Shown here: in pieces, positions 1 through 6,767 of the stretch
Layout: each line of letters starts with the position of its first letter
Position numbering within the stretch: the first letter of the stretch is position 1
From: an uncultured Bacteroidota bacterium
GTDB lineage: Bacteria > Bacteroidota > Bacteroidia > Chitinophagales > Chitinophagaceae
Assembly (NCBI GenBank): GCA_903929655.1
Contig: CAIYVS010000270.1
Coordinates: forward strand, 1 to 6,927
Direction of reading: 5' to 3'
DNA length: 6,927 nt
The notes under the pieces: model-generated
Seen by the model: only the letters and a program-made list of their open reading frames with translations
What the model was told of the DNA's origin: nothing
Databases searched by the model: none
Program-made: the position numbers and the translations under genes

Positions 1-80
1 CCTGTTGTATTTCAATTGAATCATGATGCGGATATAAAAAAGTAAATGCGTTCATTTTTTACCAGGTTAAATCACGCAAT

Positions 81-802
81 ATGAATAGATCGGTTTTATT
101 GTTGTGTATGTTAGCATTCATCCCCATATTGGCTTTTTCGCAGGCACAGGATGATGTATATAACTATGTAGAGCACATGCCTGAATTTAATGGAGACTTG
201 AAACTCTATATGGCTTCAAACATTCACTATCCCGACGAAGCACGTAAAGCCGGAGTAGAGGGAAGGGTGGTGCTGAGTTTTGTGGTAAATGAAGATGGTA
301 AAGTTTCGGATATACAGGTACTGAGAGGGATAAGCACCGCTTGCGATGAAGAGGCAATAAGGGTTGTAAAGGAAATGCCTGACTGGAAACCTGCAAAACA
401 AAATGGCAAAGCTGTTAAGGTCAGGTATACCCTGCCTGTAATTTTTTCATTAGGTTCCGCGTCGCCGGACAAGCCCAAGGGGAAATTCACTTATGTGGAA
501 CAAATGCCTTCTTTTGACGGCAATATGTATGAATTTATCTCCAATAATATTCATTATCCTGACTCGGCAAAAAAGAGGGGATACAAGGCAGGGTGATGGT
601 GAATTTTGTTGTTAATGAAGACGGTTCGATCTCGGATGTAAAGGTGGTAAGAGGTATAGGAAGGGGTTGTGATGAAGAGGCCATGCGGGTAGTGAAAATG
701 ATGCCCAAATGGAAGCCGGGAAGGCAAAAGGGTGAACCCGTAAAAGTGAGTTACACTTTGCCTATATCATTCAGGCTAAGCATTGAGGTAAATGCGAAAT
801 AA
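81..802 (+). CDS. Secreted protein with two tandem TonB_C domains, frameshifted (about 240 aa if joined)
   Basis: The frame from ATG 81 encodes 171 aa and stops at TGA 594-596. The -1 frame continues the homology to TAA 800-802. A signal peptide covers about residues 1-22 (hydrophobic LLLCMLAFIPILAF, then SQAQ). Domain 1 (about 27-124) and domain 2 (from about 137) are clear duplicates: YVEHMPEFNG/YVEQMPSFDG, SNIHYPDEARK/NNIHYPDSAKK, FVVNEDGKVSDIQVLRG/FVVNEDGSISDVKVVRG, CDEEAIRVVKEMPDWKP/CDEEAMRVVKMMPKWKP. These are TonB C-terminal (PF03544-type) features. There is no Pro-rich spacer or lasting membrane anchor, so this is a periplasmic TonB_C protein rather than a classical energy transducer; its partner is unknown. 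Slipping back one base after K165 (AAG 573-575) gives KKEGIQGRVMVNFVV, which restores the domain 2 match to KAGVEGRVVLSFVV. The break could be programmed frameshifting, a lost base in the A6 or G4 run, or an assembly error. The family call is firm; the status of the break is open. Confidence 0.85.
569..575 (+). other. A AAA AAG slippery heptamer at the TonB_C frame break (candidate -1 frameshift site)
   Basis: The heptamer is in the X XXY YYZ register relative to the frame opened at 81 (codons AAA 570-572, AAG 573-575), the same slip sequence as E. coli dnaX. Resuming at GAG 575-577 gives E-G-I-Q-G-R-V, continuous with domain 2. The zero frame ends at TGA 594-596, six codons after AAG. I see no upstream SD-like stimulator and no strong downstream stem, which weakens a programmed reading. 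The stop also overlaps an ATG (TGATG, 594-598), but a restart there would lack the first part of domain 2. Confidence 0.45.
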
Positions 803-818
803 TGAGTGTGATAGCCAA

Positions 819-1535
819 TTATTTTATCAGCGCCTGCAGATCCTCATCCCCTTCCAGGTTATTCATTTGCTCCATGATGTGTGGATAGCGCCAGTTTACC
901 CAGCGGCTGGTGGGTTTCACTGTAAAGCGTTTGGGGTTTGGCAATGAAGCTATTATCATAGCTGCCTCTGCCCTGGAAAGGTTTTTGGCCGATTTATGAA
1001 AGTATTTCCTTGCTGCGGCTTCTATGCCATAAATGCCAGGCCCCATTTCAATTACGTTCAGATATACTTCCAGAATTCGTTTTTTACCCCATACCAGTTC
1101 TATCAGTTCTGTAAAATAAAACTCGGGTGCTTTGCGTATATAGCGCCCAATGCCGCTGCCCTGCCATAAAAAAACATTTTTTGCTGTTTGCTGGCTAATG
1201 GTGCTTGCAGCTGAGCCTGCTGGCCGTCTTTTCTTTTTGGGACCATTCAGGCTCTTGTCTATTGCTCTCCAGTCGAAGCCGCTATGTTCAGGGAAAAGCT
1301 GATCTTCGCTGGCTATAGCGGCGAGTTTTACGTTTGGGGATATTTCATCCATGCTTACGTAATCCCTGCTGAGACCATATCCGCTGATAAGTGCTCCTGC
1401 CTGCGTAATAGTAATGGGAGGCATCAACCATTTGCATATCACCAAATAGAGCGATGAAGAAACGAACAAAATGAGAATAAGCTTTCCTGTAAAACGCAGG
1501 AAGCGAATAAATAGTGATCTCTTTTTTGCTGCCAT
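819..1535 (-). CDS. mtgA: Monofunctional biosynthetic peptidoglycan transglycosylase
   Basis: This 238-aa GT51-family enzyme polymerises lipid II into glycan strands at the periplasmic face of the inner membrane. It has a single N-terminal membrane anchor at about residues 15-36 after a basic start (MAAKKRSLFIRFLRF). The GT51 motifs follow in order: EDQLFPEHSGFDW (77-89, catalytic Glu77), ASTISQQTAKNVFL (110-123), RKAPEFYFTELIE (134-146, with RKxxE and second Glu138), KKRILEVYLNVIEMGPGIYGIEAAA (151-175, key residues ILE-YLN and GIYG-EAA) and LSRAEAAMIIASLPNP (186-201). There is no transpeptidase domain, and the length is typical of MtgA. Motif 2 has SAAS where GGS or GAS is usual. The ATG at 1533-1535 precedes the anchor directly. 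The gene lies 29 bases after the propeller gene with no terminator between them, so co-transcription is possible. It converges on the TonB_C gene with 16 bases between stops and no visible terminator, so the two mRNAs may overlap. Confidence 0.95.
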   Translation of the reverse strand: MAAKKRSLFIRFLRFTGKLILILFVSSSLYLVICKWLMPPITITQAGALISGYGLSRDYVSMDEISPNVKLAAIASEDQLFPEHSGFDWRAIDKSLNGPKKKRRPAGSAASTISQQTAKNVFLWQGSGIGRYIRKAPEFYFTELIELVWGKKRILEVYLNVIEMGPGIYGIEAAARKYFHKSAKNLSRAEAAMIIASLPNPKRFTVKPTSRWVNWRYPHIMEQMNNLEGDEDLQALIK

Positions 1536-1564
1536 TAAGTTTGTTGCCTGTACTTAACTGGTAT

Positions 1565-3709
1565 TTATTGTTTGATTATTTTTCCACTAAGTATTTCCCC
1601 GTCAATATGAGCTACAATAAAGTAAACACCCGCCGGGATATCTTTTGAGAATGTGAAATTATGTTTCCCTGAAGGATAGTTGGACTGGGCAATAAGCTGT
1701 ATGCAACGTCCCATAGCATCGTACAAGCGCAGATCTACGTAATGGTTATCCTGCATTGTGAGGCCAATCTGCAGTTGTGAACTAAATGGGTTAGGGAACA
1801 GCGTCATTTGGTTATTGCCTGTATATAATATGTTATTTACTGAGTTAGGCAGTACGTAATTGTTAGATGTATCCGGGGTATAAGTAATACCAAGTGTGGA
1901 TAACGGGTTGCGCCATACTGCATTAGCCTGTGTACCTGCATAAAGGTATGTATTATCCATCTCGAGGCTGGTTATTCCGGTCACATCAGTATCTGAGATA
2001 TCCAACCAACTGGTTCCATAGTCCGGAGAGTAAAATATGTTATTCGGCAGAGGGGCACCATAACTGAACAGCGATCTCCCGTTTACAAATGTATTAATCA
2101 TGGGAATGGTAGACAAAGAATTAATAAATGAATTGCCCAGATCGGCAGATGATTTAATGCCGGAGTTTGAAGAAATGACGAGCATAGTGTCTACTGCCAC
2201 TGCCAGGCTAACACCGCTGACAGCGGTATTGAGGGTCCAATGTGCTCCAAAATCATCAGAGTAAAGTAATTTGTTGCCGGTATCAAGTATAGTAAGGAAT
2301 AAACGGTTTTTGATGCGGGTAAGACTTGTAAAAACGGTATCGCTATAATTACCATTTGGGAAAAAGAGAGAATGCCAGCTGCCACCATAATCATCAGAAC
2401 GCCTTACATCATTTTGTCCCCACGCGTATAGTTTATGATTTGTGTTATCAACTAAAGCATCACTAACAACAATGCTGGGTCCTGTTCCTGTATCATATAG
2501 CCAGCTTTGTCCCTGGTTCCATGAAACGAGATTTGACTGTGATGCAGCCACAAATCCCATGAGCTTATTTCCCATTCTTGCCATTGCATGCATATTCCAA
2601 GTAATGGTGGAGTCTATACTCCAGCTATTGCCGGAGTTGGCGCTGTGGAACGTGCTGAAATAATCGAGTGCATATAAATTACTGAAGGGATTTGCCAGGT
2701 GGATAGGTGTGGCAAAAGGCAAACCAGTATTGGCAAATGACCAATCGCTGATATTGGAAGAGACGTTTACACCTGAATTAACATCTGATCCGTAAACACT
2801 GTTTCCTATGAATTTTATATCATCAAAATCGTAGTAGAATGGCACGCTGTAGAGGCTCCAGTTATTTCCGCCGTCGTAAGATGCGGTAAGAGCGCCGGCT
2901 GAGCCGAGCAATAAGGTGTCGTGACTGACAGCAAAAGTATTAACCGGATTAAATCCCAGTGCATTAACCGTTGAAGACGCCCAATTGATACCATTGGCTG
3001 AGCTAAGCAGTTCGGTACCACCTGCTTCTCCGATGGCATATAATACCAGGCCGTTGCAGGCCAGGAGGGTGACATTATTGGTATTAATGGAGCCCAGCAC
3101 GGCATTGACAGAATCCCAATTGGTTCCGGCATTGTGAGTTTTCAGAATGCCGTGGCCTGGTGCTGCAAAAAAAACAGTATCATGCAGTGCTACGATGCTT
3201 TTTACTTCTACGTCAGCAGGCAAATTGGGCAGTTCGCTCCATTGCATTGTACCATCGTTGTAAGCATACACTCTTGTAAAAAGAGCACTTGTTAGCCAGT
3301 CCAATGCATATGCGGTAGCATAGAGTGTACTGTTAGCCTCATACAAATTGTAGCTATACATGGTGTCGGGTATGCCTGTATTGGCATATTTCCAGGTGGC
3401 ACCGCTGTCATCAGATTTGTAAATGCTGTTAAATACAGATACAAAAAGGGTATCGTTATGATCTATTATTTTTGATATGCCGCTAATTGCTGCCGAATCA
3501 GGGAAGCTGCTCACTGGTGTCCAGCTTGCGGCATTGTTTACAGATTTAAATATTCCGGATTGCCGGGTGCCCAAAAACAGCTTGTTATTATACTTTTCTA
3601 TAACTACCGCATTCACTTCGCTGGGGCCATTGGTTTTTGTCCATTGTGCAAATGAAGGGTAGGTTGATAAAATAAAACAAAATGCCAATATATAGTGCCT
3701 GATCTTCAT
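1565..3709 (-). CDS. Secreted Asp-box beta-propeller protein with T9SS type A C-terminal sorting domain
   Basis: This 714-aa protein has a signal peptide (MKIRHYILAFCFILSTYPSFAQ, cleavage near residue 21). Residues 22 to about 610 carry about eleven Asp-box/BNR motifs of the form S-x-D-x-G-x-x-W: 56-63, 99-106 (SDDSGATW), 191-198, 237-243, 277-284 (SYDGGNNW), 356-363, 396-403, 438-445 (SDDYGGSW), 484-491 (SDDFGAHW), 521-528 (degenerate) and 561-568 (SPDYGTSW). This pattern is typical of sortilin/Ycf48-like propellers. I see no sialidase catalytic set, so a binding or structural surface role is more likely than an enzymatic one. Residues about 635-714 form a T9SS type A sorting domain (LFPNPFSSQLQI, LRLYDAMGRCI, IPAGVYFIV, SGKIIKQ), which directs export across the outer membrane. 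The frame is open upstream to 3919, but only from a TTG. The signal peptide, and a -7 element inside that extension, fix the start at ATG 3709. The ligand is unknown. Confidence 0.9.
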   Translation of the reverse strand: MKIRHYILAFCFILSTYPSFAQWTKTNGPSEVNAVVIEKYNNKLFLGTRQSGIFKSVNNAASWTPVSSFPDSAAISGISKIIDHNDTLFVSVFNSIYKSDDSGATWKYANTGIPDTMYSYNLYEANSTLYATAYALDWLTSALFTRVYAYNDGTMQWSELPNLPADVEVKSIVALHDTVFFAAPGHGILKTHNAGTNWDSVNAVLGSINTNNVTLLACNGLVLYAIGEAGGTELLSSANGINWASSTVNALGFNPVNTFAVSHDTLLLGSAGALTASYDGGNNWSLYSVPFYYDFDDIKFIGNSVYGSDVNSGVNVSSNISDWSFANTGLPFATPIHLANPFSNLYALDYFSTFHSANSGNSWSIDSTITWNMHAMARMGNKLMGFVAASQSNLVSWNQGQSWLYDTGTGPSIVVSDALVDNTNHKLYAWGQNDVRRSDDYGGSWHSLFFPNGNYSDTVFTSLTRIKNRLFLTILDTGNKLLYSDDFGAHWTLNTAVSGVSLAVAVDTMLVISSNSGIKSSADLGNSFINSLSTIPMINTFVNGRSLFSYGAPLPNNIFYSPDYGTSWLDISDTDVTGITSLEMDNTYLYAGTQANAVWRNPLSTLGITYTPDTSNNYVLPNSVNNILYTGNNQMTLFPNPFSSQLQIGLTMQDNHYVDLRLYDAMGRCIQLIAQSNYPSGKHNFTFSKDIPAGVYFIVAHIDGEILSGKIIKQ

Positions 3710-3733
3710 AATAGAAAATTGTGGATGTATGTA

Positions 3734-3741
3734 CAAAGGTA
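3734..3741 (-). promoter_or_regulatory. Candidate Bacteroidota promoter -7 box (TACCTTTG) for the propeller gene
   Basis: The minus strand reads TACCTTTG, a full match to TAnnTTTG, ending 24 bases before ATG 3709. No well-spaced -33 TTTG is seen; the nearest TTG triplets lie 12 and 23 bases upstream. The site argues that translation begins at 3709 and not further upstream. Confidence 0.5.
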
Positions 3742-3860
3742 AAGATAGCGAAACAAAGTTTTGCCAACAATATAAAAGACTTGGTGTTTGGATGAATGGT
3801 TGGGACAAAAGCCAGGGAACAGCTAAAAAATGGAACTTTTTGAGAATAGGAGACATAAAA

Positions 3861-3880
3861 AAGGCGCAGGAATGCGCCTT
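3861..3880 (-). terminator. Orphan rho-independent terminator
   Basis: AAGGCGCA (3861-3868) and TGCGCCTT (3873-3880) form a perfect 8-bp stem around a four-base loop. On the minus strand the stem runs into a T-tract (GCGCCTTTTTTATG), so it would stop leftward transcription. The nearest upstream gene on that strand, copy 1, already has its own terminator at 4011-4032. This one therefore either serves as a backup or ends a short transcript starting nearby. Confidence 0.7.
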
Positions 3881-3924
3881 TGGAACAAAAATTATAGAAT
3901 TGGTATTTTCTCGTATCAAAGGTA
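3861..3924 (-). ncRNA. Possible short transcript (candidate small RNA), speculative
   Basis: A minus-strand TACCTTTG (3917-3924) fits the Bacteroidota -7 consensus and lies about 36 bases upstream of the orphan terminator hairpin. A start a few bases after the box and a stop after the T-run would give an RNA of about 50 nt. There is no recognisable -33 box and no known RNA family, so this is inferred only from promoter-terminator spacing. Confidence 0.2.
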
Positions 3925-4010
3925 TTGGCTAATGTGGTGCTGAGTTATGATTTTCATTAGTGGAATATAAAATAAAAATATAGACTATTGTTTGTTTTAA
4001 GAATAAAAAA

Positions 4011-4032
4011 ATCCCCCGTTACGGCGGGGGAT
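4011..4032 (-). terminator. Rho-independent terminator of subunit copy 1
   Basis: ATCCCCCG (4011-4018) and CGGGGGAT (4025-4032) form an 8-bp GC-rich stem with a six-base loop, followed on the minus strand by a run of seven or more T. It lies 33 bases past the stop of the gene ending at 4066. Confidence 0.9.
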
Positions 4033-4065
4033 CTTAAAACTATATTCATGGAAAAGAAATACTAA

Positions 4066-4614
4066 TTAAGGCTGCGTAGCAGTGTACACTACATTAGTAG
4101 TATAAGTGCCGGCAGGGTATGCAAAACCTGGAGTAGCCTGGTATTGTACTGAGAATGTCTGGTTACCACCATTAGCGCAAGTAGATATCATGCTCTGTGC
4201 AGCGTTGGTAAGGTTACTATAAGCGCTGTTGAAAGCTGAAGCAACTGTTCCACCTGTTCCGTTAGCAGTTACCTGGGCAGCAAGAACACCGCTTACTGGC
4301 ATTGTTGGTGAAGGAGTAGTAGTTCCTGCATAAGTGAAGTTAGCAGCATTTGCATTAACTGTAACATTAAATACTTTGTTCGACTGTACTTTCAATTGCT
4401 GAGCAGATGATATAACACCATTGGTGTAATCAGCTACTGTAGAGAAAGGGATAGATACTGCAGACCCTGTAGCGTTTCCGGTAGAAACGAAAGTGATCGC
4501 GATAGCATTGTTAAGGCTTAAAGCTACGTTCTGGTTAGCAGAAGAAGTTGCCTGTGCGTTTGCGGCCATGTTGAAGCCCAAAACTGCTGCGGAGAGAATG
4601 ATAATTTTTTTCAT
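4066..4614 (-). CDS. Small secreted protein, copy 1 of a tandem family; candidate surface-fibre subunit
   Basis: This 182-aa protein has a signal peptide at 1-20 (MKKIIILSAAVLGFNMAANA, cleavage before QATSS). The mature part is rich in Ala, Thr, Asn, Val and Ser, with alternating hydrophobic residues predicting an all-beta domain. It has one Cys (ISTCANGG) and a C-terminal strand FSVQYQ...PAGTYTTNVVYTATQP, which recalls DUF4402/spore-coat-U-type fimbrial subunits. I cannot assign a family with certainty. The frame is open upstream to 4683, but the signal peptide and the A-rich leader just before ATG 4612-4614 set the start. No Shine-Dalgarno sequence is visible. It is about 92% identical to copy 2 (14 differences in 182). 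It has its own promoter and terminator, and the chaperone-like gene lies immediately upstream. A structural, adhesive or pilin-like role is inferred from the signal peptide, composition, copy number and neighbour. Confidence 0.85.
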   Translation of the reverse strand: MKKIIILSAAVLGFNMAANAQATSSANQNVALSLNNAIAITFVSTGNATGSAVSIPFSTVADYTNGVISSAQQLKVQSNKVFNVTVNANAANFTYAGTTTPSPTMPVSGVLAAQVTANGTGGTVASAFNSAYSNLTNAAQSMISTCANGGNQTFSVQYQATPGFAYPAGTYTTNVVYTATQP

Positions 4615-4682
4615 TGTTTTTTTGTTTTTGTTAGTTAAGAATGTTGTTTTTCTTTTTTTAATGTCATTTTTTATTGACGACA

Positions 4683-4714
4683 CAAAGATGCAGCAGCAAT
4701 TGCTGCCATAGAAA
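4683..4714 (-). promoter_or_regulatory. Promoter of subunit copy 1 with a palindromic spacer
   Basis: On the minus strand TTTCTAT (4708-4714) lies 17 bases before CATCTTTG (4683-4690), which fits the Bacteroidota -33/-7 layout with one mismatch in each box. The same pair with the same spacing precedes copy 2, so the elements are conserved between paralogs. The spacer contains a perfect 14-base palindrome, GCAGCAATTGCTGC (4693-4706), a plausible operator. The predicted leader to ATG 4614 is about 60 nt and A-rich. Confidence 0.65.
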
Positions 4715-4822
4715 CTTATTACAGCCCTTAACTCATTGTTTATGAGCGCTTAACAAACTATTAAAAATTCAAAATACATACAAGATCATCTGTGGTGGGA
4801 ATGGTTAGTATTTAAAAGAAAA

Positions 4823-4850
4823 AGGGTTTCCGGTAGGTACCGGAAACCCT
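4823..4850 (-). terminator. Rho-independent terminator of the chaperone-like gene
   Basis: AGGGTTTCCGGTA (4823-4835) and TACCGGAAACCCT (4838-4850) are perfect 13-base inverted repeats separated by two bases, giving about 12 bp of usable stem. On the minus strand a T-rich tract follows (CCCTTTTTCTTTT). It lies 85 bases after the stop at 4936 and before the promoter of copy 1, so the two genes are separate transcription units. Confidence 0.88.
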
Positions 4851-4935
4851 GTCAATTCTATTATTATTTAAATTATTTTAAGTATCTCAGATCAAATATC
4901 ACTCATTCATGTGGATCAATATACTCTACCCCGGT

Positions 4936-5745
4936 CTACTTCATCTCTATTTCGCTTTCCAAGGCCTCAAGAGGAGTATCTTCACCAAGGTCGATAACGG
5001 CTAAAGCAGAATATTTGCCCTTTTCGAGATTAGCGGGTAATCTGAAAATGACATAGCGCTTTTGTTCGGGGAAAAGCGGAAACTCAATCGGGTCCAGTTT
5101 GGTTTTCTTTCCATCTGCAAGAGAAGACAATTCAAGATATGATTTGCATTGCAACATCACGTTCCCTGTATTCTGGCAAAAAAGCCTGTATGTATTGGAA
5201 TTATCGGCTGCACGTTTCAATGAAATCACTTTTACCTGCCTGTTAGTAAGTGTAGGAGGGGTCTGGTAAATGTGTATAGCTATACGAAGCAGGTTATTAA
5301 TGGTTGCTTGTTTTTTGGCAGCATCATTTGCAATTTTTTCCTCTACAGTTTCAACAAACAACATGGCCCATTTCATTTCGCTTACGGCTGCATCATTATC
5401 AGGCATAGACAGTTTCACGGACACCTGCTGCGTCTGCCCAGGCTCAATTTCAACAAAATTTTTGTTTAAGGTGACATACTTTGCGCATGAGCGGCTCAAA
5501 GTATCCGGTCTGAAATAACTGTGCTCGCCCAAGGTATCCCTTAGCCAGTCTCCGAGGTATAATCTGAACTGTATTTTTTTGTTAGAACCGTTAGTCATGG
5601 TTATAACCTGCGACTCATTTTGACCCTTACCCAGCGCAAAATCTAATTCTGTAGGATATACCCCCAGATTTTGAGCATTAGCCATTCCGGCAATAAACAC
5701 AAAAAACACTGCGGATATAAAAGATACTATTTTTGGATGTCCCAT
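4936..5745 (-). CDS. Periplasmic pilus-chaperone-like protein (PapD/CsuC-type Ig folds)
   Basis: This 269-aa protein has a signal peptide at 1-24 (cleavage ANA/QNLG). The N-terminal Ig-like region (about 26-160) begins LGVYPTELDFALGKGQ and has the chaperone-like strand FVEIEPGQTQQVSVKLSMP (97-115), then LLRIAIHIYQTPP (152-164). The C-terminal Ig-like region (about 168-257) has NTGNVMLQCKSYLEL (192-206), FPLFPEQKRYVIFRLP and LEKGKYSALAVIDLG. This order resembles fimbrial chaperones of the Csu type, with the NTGN motif and the LPxGxYxAxAVxDxG-like end. Such chaperones donate a beta strand to subunits in the periplasm before outer-membrane assembly. The TTG at 5757 is a poorer start than ATG 5743-5745, which opens the signal peptide directly. 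It sits between two copies of the subunit family, which supports a partner role. A non-fimbrial Ig-fold protein remains possible. No convincing promoter is seen in 5746-5860. Confidence 0.7.
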   Translation of the reverse strand: MGHPKIVSFISAVFFVFIAGMANAQNLGVYPTELDFALGKGQNESQVITMTNGSNKKIQFRLYLGDWLRDTLGEHSYFRPDTLSRSCAKYVTLNKNFVEIEPGQTQQVSVKLSMPDNDAAVSEMKWAMLFVETVEEKIANDAAKKQATINNLLRIAIHIYQTPPTLTNRQVKVISLKRAADNSNTYRLFCQNTGNVMLQCKSYLELSSLADGKKTKLDPIEFPLFPEQKRYVIFRLPANLEKGKYSALAVIDLGEDTPLEALESEIEMK

Positions 5746-5859
5746 ATGTGTAACCAATGAAATTTACGAGTACATAATTACAAAAATTCAAATTCTACTA
5801 ATAAGTTATTTTTCCACACCTTGTTAATAAACAATGAGCTAAGTTATATAAAACAAAAA

Positions 5860-5882
5860 AGAGCCCTGCAAGGCAGGACTCT
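5860..5882 (-). terminator. Rho-independent terminator of subunit copy 2
   Basis: AGAGCCCTGC (5860-5869) pairs with GCAGGACTCT (5873-5882) with one mismatch and a three-base loop. On the minus strand a T-run follows (GGGCTCTTTTTTG). It lies 34 bases past the stop at 5917 and separates copy 2 from the chaperone-like gene. Confidence 0.87.
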
Positions 5883-5916
5883 AAATGAGATCATATGTAA
5901 ATTAATTAAATTAAAA

Positions 5917-6465
5917 TTATGGCTGGGTAGCAGTATATACTACGTTGGTAGTGTAAGTGCCGGCAGGGTATGCAAAACCGGGAGTAGCCTGGTATTGTAC
6001 TGAGAATGTTTGGTTACCACCATTAGTGCAGGTTGCTATTAAGCTCTGGGCAGCATTGGTAAGGTTACCATAAGAGCTGTTGAAAGCTGTAGCTATTGTT
6101 CCACCTGTTCCATTTGCTGTAACTTTTGCGGCAAGAACACCACTTACAGGCATTGTTGGAGCCGGAGTTGTAGCCCCTGCATATGTAAAATTTACTGCGT
6201 TTGCATTAACTGTAATGTTGAATACTTTGTTTGACTGTACTTTCAATTGCTGTGCAGATGAAGTAACACCGTTGGTGTAGTCAGCTACTGTAGAAAAAGG
6301 AATAGATACTGCCGACCCTGTAGCGTTTCCTGTAGAAACGAAAGTGATTGCAATAGCATTGTTAAGACTTAAGGCTACGTTCTGGTTAGCAGAAGAAGTG
6401 GCCTGTGCGTTAGCGGCCAAGTTGAAGCCGAGAACTGCTGCTGAGAGAATGATAATCTTTTTCAT
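5917..6465 (-). CDS. Small secreted protein, copy 2 of the tandem family; candidate surface-fibre subunit
   Basis: This 182-aa protein is the same length as copy 1, with signal peptide MKKIIILSAAVLGFNLAANA. Compared with copy 1, residues 1-67 differ only at position 16 and the last 33 or so residues (GGNQTFSVQYQATPG... to the end) are identical. The other 13 changes (I/T, V/I, A/V, T/A, S/A, Q/K, A/S, S/G, M/L and similar) fall at about residues 68-150. Codons in the identical tail differ at several silent sites, so the protein is held by selection and not merely copied recently. The single Cys is kept (IATCTNGG). The start at ATG 6463-6465 is set by the signal peptide; the open frame extends to 6519, but that stretch only reads the A-rich leader. 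A promoter (6519-6550) and a terminator (5860-5882) frame it as a single-gene unit. The function is inferred as for copy 1. Confidence 0.85.
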   Translation of the reverse strand: MKKIIILSAAVLGFNLAANAQATSSANQNVALSLNNAIAITFVSTGNATGSAVSIPFSTVADYTNGVTSSAQQLKVQSNKVFNITVNANAVNFTYAGATTPAPTMPVSGVLAAKVTANGTGGTIATAFNSSYGNLTNAAQSLIATCTNGGNQTFSVQYQATPGFAYPAGTYTTNVVYTATQP

Positions 6466-6518
6466 TTGTTTGTTTGTTTTTGTTTGTTTAAAAATGTTTT
6501 GTTTTTGTTTTGTTGACA

Positions 6519-6550
6519 CAAAGATGCTGCGGGGGGAACCCGGATAGAAA
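6519..6550 (-). promoter_or_regulatory. Promoter of subunit copy 2
   Basis: TTTCTAT (6544-6550) and CATCTTTG (6519-6526) on the minus strand have the same 17-base spacing as at copy 1. The spacer (6527-6543) is unrelated in sequence and GC-rich, with only a short CGGG/CCCG inverted repeat. The flanking TTAATAG[C/T]TTGTTA further upstream is shared with copy 1. The leader after it is built of repeated AAAC/TTTG-type units (6466-6511) and has no Shine-Dalgarno sequence. Confidence 0.6.
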
Positions 6551-6714
6551 TATTTTAAATGCTTTAACAGCGATTTTGTAAGCCGATAACAAGCTATTAA
6601 GAAATGAAAAGTGAGGGAAAATGGCTAAAACAATGACAAACAATGCTTTATGTTATTTTAACATTAGAAGCCGCTCACAAGAGCCATAAAAACAAATAGT
6701 ATCTGTAAAGAAAA

Positions 6715-6738
6715 AGTCCCCCGCCGAGGCAGGGGACT
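6715..6738 (-). terminator. Rho-independent terminator of subunit copy 3
   Basis: AGTCCCC (6715-6721) and GGGGACT (6732-6738) form a 7-bp stem around a GC-rich ten-base loop. On the minus strand a T-tract follows (GGGGACTTTTTCTTT). It lies 29 bases after the stop at 6768, matching the placement in copies 1 and 2. Confidence 0.85.
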
Positions 6739-6767
6739 AAGAATATGTCTGTAAAAAGGGAACTTGT

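Larger units (their letters stand above)
3710..4065. other. Non-coding stretch between the propeller gene and subunit copy 1
   Basis: These 356 bases are AT-rich and I support no protein gene in them. They hold the -7 box of the propeller gene (3734-3741), a perfect hairpin with a minus-strand T-run (3861-3880), a second TACCTTTG on the minus strand (3917-3924) and the terminator of copy 1 (4011-4032). A 13-codon minus-strand frame (3916-3957, MKIITQHHISQYL) is too short to defend. The open frame on the plus strand has no signal or family match. Confidence 0.6.
6466..6767. other. Non-coding stretch between copies 2 and 3
   Basis: These 302 bases hold the low-complexity A-rich leader of copy 2, its promoter (6519-6550) and the terminator of copy 3 (6715-6738). 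Between about 6620 and 6710 I see nothing I can name. No gene is supported, and the frame antisense to copy 2 is a shadow. Confidence 0.6.

Noticed and set aside
11..20. TTCAATTGAA palindrome upstream of the TonB_C gene
   Set aside because: Ten bases of AT-rich palindrome are expected by chance, and no promoter boxes align with it.
593..802. Separate small gene starting at GTG 593 or ATG 596
   Set aside because: The product would begin in the middle of a TonB_C domain; a frameshifted continuation of the upstream gene explains it better, although stop-start coupling (TGATG) cannot be excluded.
1565..3709. Asp-box protein as a sialidase
   Set aside because: Asp-box motifs alone are structural; I see no Arg triad or other sialidase active-site pattern.
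3710..3919. N-terminal 70-residue extension of the propeller protein
   Set aside because: It starts at TTG, covers a promoter-like box and a terminator hairpin, and precedes a clean signal peptide at ATG 3709.
3916..3957. Minus-strand 13-codon frame MKIITQHHISQYL
   Set aside because: Too short, with no visible start signal or conservation evidence.
6344..6547. Plus-strand frame antisense to copy 2, with a matching one at 4493-4711
   Set aside because: The two look conserved only because the genes on the other strand are paralogs; they carry no family signal and run into the A-rich leader.
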